Assembly (NCBI GenBank): GCA_050117315.1
Contig: JASFMY010000016.1
Location: 1-64,000, forward strand
DNA length: 64,000 nt
DNA from: JANQIV01 sp050117315
Lineage (GTDB): Bacteria; Bacteroidota; Ignavibacteria; Ignavibacteriales; Melioribacteraceae
Reading direction: 5' to 3'
The position numbers and the translations under genes are program-made. Below are positions 62,880-64,000 of the stretch, in pieces. Within the stretch, counting starts at the first letter, position 1; each line of letters starts with the position of its first letter. Under the pieces are notes generated by a model. That model ran no database searches, was not told the DNA's origin, and saw nothing but the letters and a program-made list of their open reading frames with translations.

Positions 62880-64000
62880 ATGAGTAAGGGTTTTTTAGAA
62901 TTTAATAAAGTTTCGTTTGGTTATGATTCCTCGGTGCAAGATTTATTTGAAGGCATTTCTTTTCAATTATCAAAAGGATGGACGGGAGTTATCGGCCCAA
63001 ACGGATCGGGAAAAACAACGCTGCTGAAACTGGCGTGTGGTCAATTAAATAATTATTCGGGCACTATCCGGGCTCCTTTAATAAAGGTCTATTGTGAACA
63101 GAGAACAGATTATCCGCCGGCAAACATGAACGAGTTTTTTAGAGATCACAGTAAGCAGTTTTACAAGTTGGCGGACAGCCTTAAGCTTGAGCCCGAATGG
63201 GCTGAAAGGTGGGGCAGCCTTTCACACGGCGAAAGAAAAAGGCTGCAGCTTGCTGCGGCTCTCTGGAGTAAACCTGAACTGCTGGCAATAGACGAACCTA
63301 CAAACCACCTTGATGCAGAAGCTAGAGAGATGATTATAAATACACTTAAAAATTATAACGGGGTAGGATTGCTCATAAGCCATGACCGTGATATGCTTGA
63401 CAGCTTATGCAGCCGTAACCTTTTTATTGATTCATCCGGGGTTACTTTAAGGCATGGTAACTTTACACAGGGCGCTGCACAACAGAAACTGGAAAATGAG
63501 TCTGCCTTAAAACAACTTGAAGAGAAAAAGAGGGAGTACGCCAAACTCCAAAAGGAATATAAGCGAAGAAGCCGGATAGCAGATAAAGCAAAGAAAAAAT
63601 CTTCCAAGAAGAATATTGATGTTAAGGACAGGGATGCAAAATCAAAAATAGATTTGGGACGCTTAACGGGCAAAGACGCTGTCGGCGGAAAGCTTAAAAG
63701 CCAGTTGGCAAGCAGGCTGGAAAAAACAGAAAACGAACTTAACAACATAAAAGTAAAAAGAGAATACGAAACCGGCATTATTATGACCGGGACTTTTTCA
63801 CATAGGAATTACCTGTTGAAATTGGAGCCCGGGCAAGTTGAACTTAACGAAAACAAAAAGCTGGCTCATAAAGAACTTATGATAACTCCTAAAGATAGGA
63901 TTGCGCTTACCGGTCCGAACGGAAGCGGTAAAAGCACGCTCCTTAAATTGATTGTTAAAAAATTGAATATTCCCAAAGAACATCTTGCATACATTCCCCA
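62880..64000 (+). CDS. ABC-F family ATPase, resistance-type architecture (3' end outside window)
   Basis: An open frame of 373 residues to the window edge, starting ATG at 62880 with CAAGAGAAC upstream. First ABC module: Walker A GPNGSGKTTLL, signature SHGERKRLQLA, Walker B AIDEPTNHLDA. A long charged linker follows (about 200-320, KKSSKKNIDVKDRDAK), then the second Walker A GPNGSGKSTLL. The RDAK/GRLTGKDA linker is typical of a group of ABC-F proteins related to antibiotic-target protection. Codon use is GC-richer than neighbours. Only the C-terminal half of module 2 is missing. Antibiotic resistance is possible, not shown. Confidence 0.85.
   Translation, partial: MSKGFLEFNKVSFGYDSSVQDLFEGISFQLSKGWTGVIGPNGSGKTTLLKLACGQLNNYSGTIRAPLIKVYCEQRTDYPPANMNEFFRDHSKQFYKLADSLKLEPEWAERWGSLSHGERKRLQLAAALWSKPELLAIDEPTNHLDAEAREMIINTLKNYNGVGLLISHDRDMLDSLCSRNLFIDSSGVTLRHGNFTQGAAQQKLENESALKQLEEKKREYAKLQKEYKRRSRIADKAKKKSSKKNIDVKDRDAKSKIDLGRLTGKDAVGGKLKSQLASRLEKTENELNNIKVKREYETGIIMTGTFSHRNYLLKLEPGQVELNENKKLAHKELMITPKDRIALTGPNGSGKSTLLKLIVKKLNIPKEHLAYIP

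Noticed and set aside
1..64000. CRISPR array, tRNA or rRNA genes
   Set aside because: The two tandem arrays lack the repeat-spacer pattern (their spacers are also repeated) and no cas genes are near; no tRNA-like cloverleaf or rRNA segment was noticed by eye.

Overview
The window looks like a piece of an AT-rich chromosome from the Ignavibacteria or a close relative (Bacteroidota/Chlorobi group). Three proteins end in a type IX secretion system (T9SS) C-terminal sorting domain with the YPNPFN signature. Several genes are typical of Bacteroidota: DUF4292, a DUF4296-like lipoprotein, PorU-like and PorZ-like proteins, and lipoproteins with a relaxed lipobox. Household genes (lepA, lepB, uvrA, rsmA, gap, pgk, ackA, recQ, ubiE/menG) fill the rest, so this is core chromosome and not a plasmid or phage. 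Genes are dense, with many start/stop overlaps and several tail-to-tail overlaps.

Layout. 1-83: edge of an IS630-type transposase. 0.2-4 kb: outer-membrane barrel, a pair of low-complexity lipoproteins and a FadL/TodX-type channel. 4-6 kb: rsgA, with an unusual start region, convergent with an orphan ATP-grasp gene. 6-9.8 kb: TPR lipoprotein, DUF4292 lipoprotein and EnvC-like murein hydrolase activator, overlapping as one operon. 9.8-17.2 kb: a very AT-rich polysaccharide cluster (flippase, methyltransferase, UDP-galactopyranose mutase, three GT4 enzymes, one WecG/TagA enzyme), followed by an opposite-strand methyltransferase. 17.8-23.2 kb: a giant C25 (gingipain/PorU-like) peptidase with a T9SS tail, then a 1-kb gene-free gap holding a decayed 39-bp tandem repeat. 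24-29 kb: two outer-membrane barrels, a HAD phosphatase and a pseudo-phosphoesterase/PQQ-propeller fusion. 29-35 kb: lepA-lepB, a secreted subtilase, an O-methyltransferase and an IscR-like Rrf2 regulator. 35-45.5 kb: YigZ, UvrA, AhpD-like protein, RdgB, a 21/42-bp satellite array, MenG/UbiE, a double four-cysteine protein, the rsmA-mgtE-PAP2 operon and a ROK protein. 45.5-51.3 kb, all minus strand: ABC-F, PorZ-like propeller protein, PHP phosphoesterase and a Crp/Fnr regulator. 51.5-59.6 kb: gap-pgk, rhomboid protease, small lipoprotein, RecQ and an ABC exporter pair. 60-64 kb: 3-hydroxyacyl-CoA dehydrogenase, acetate kinase, DUF493 and a second ABC-F gene cut by the window edge, with a structured leader in front of it.

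Themes. Cell-envelope biology dominates: T9SS cargo and machinery, barrels, lipoproteins, exopolysaccharide and murein control. Central metabolism (gap, pgk, ackA, hydroxyacyl-CoA dehydrogenase) suggests fermentative or facultative energy metabolism. No rRNA, tRNA, CRISPR array or phage module was recognised. The most unusual items are the rsgA start region (no standard start codon; a short upstream ORF ends on the putative ATT start; a hairpin covers the ribosome-binding site), the catalytically dead phosphoesterase-PQQ fusion, the double C-x2-C-x8-C-x7-C protein, the orphan ATP-grasp enzyme, the two tandem-repeat arrays, the dispersed palindromic element present twice, and the attenuator-like leader before the last gene.
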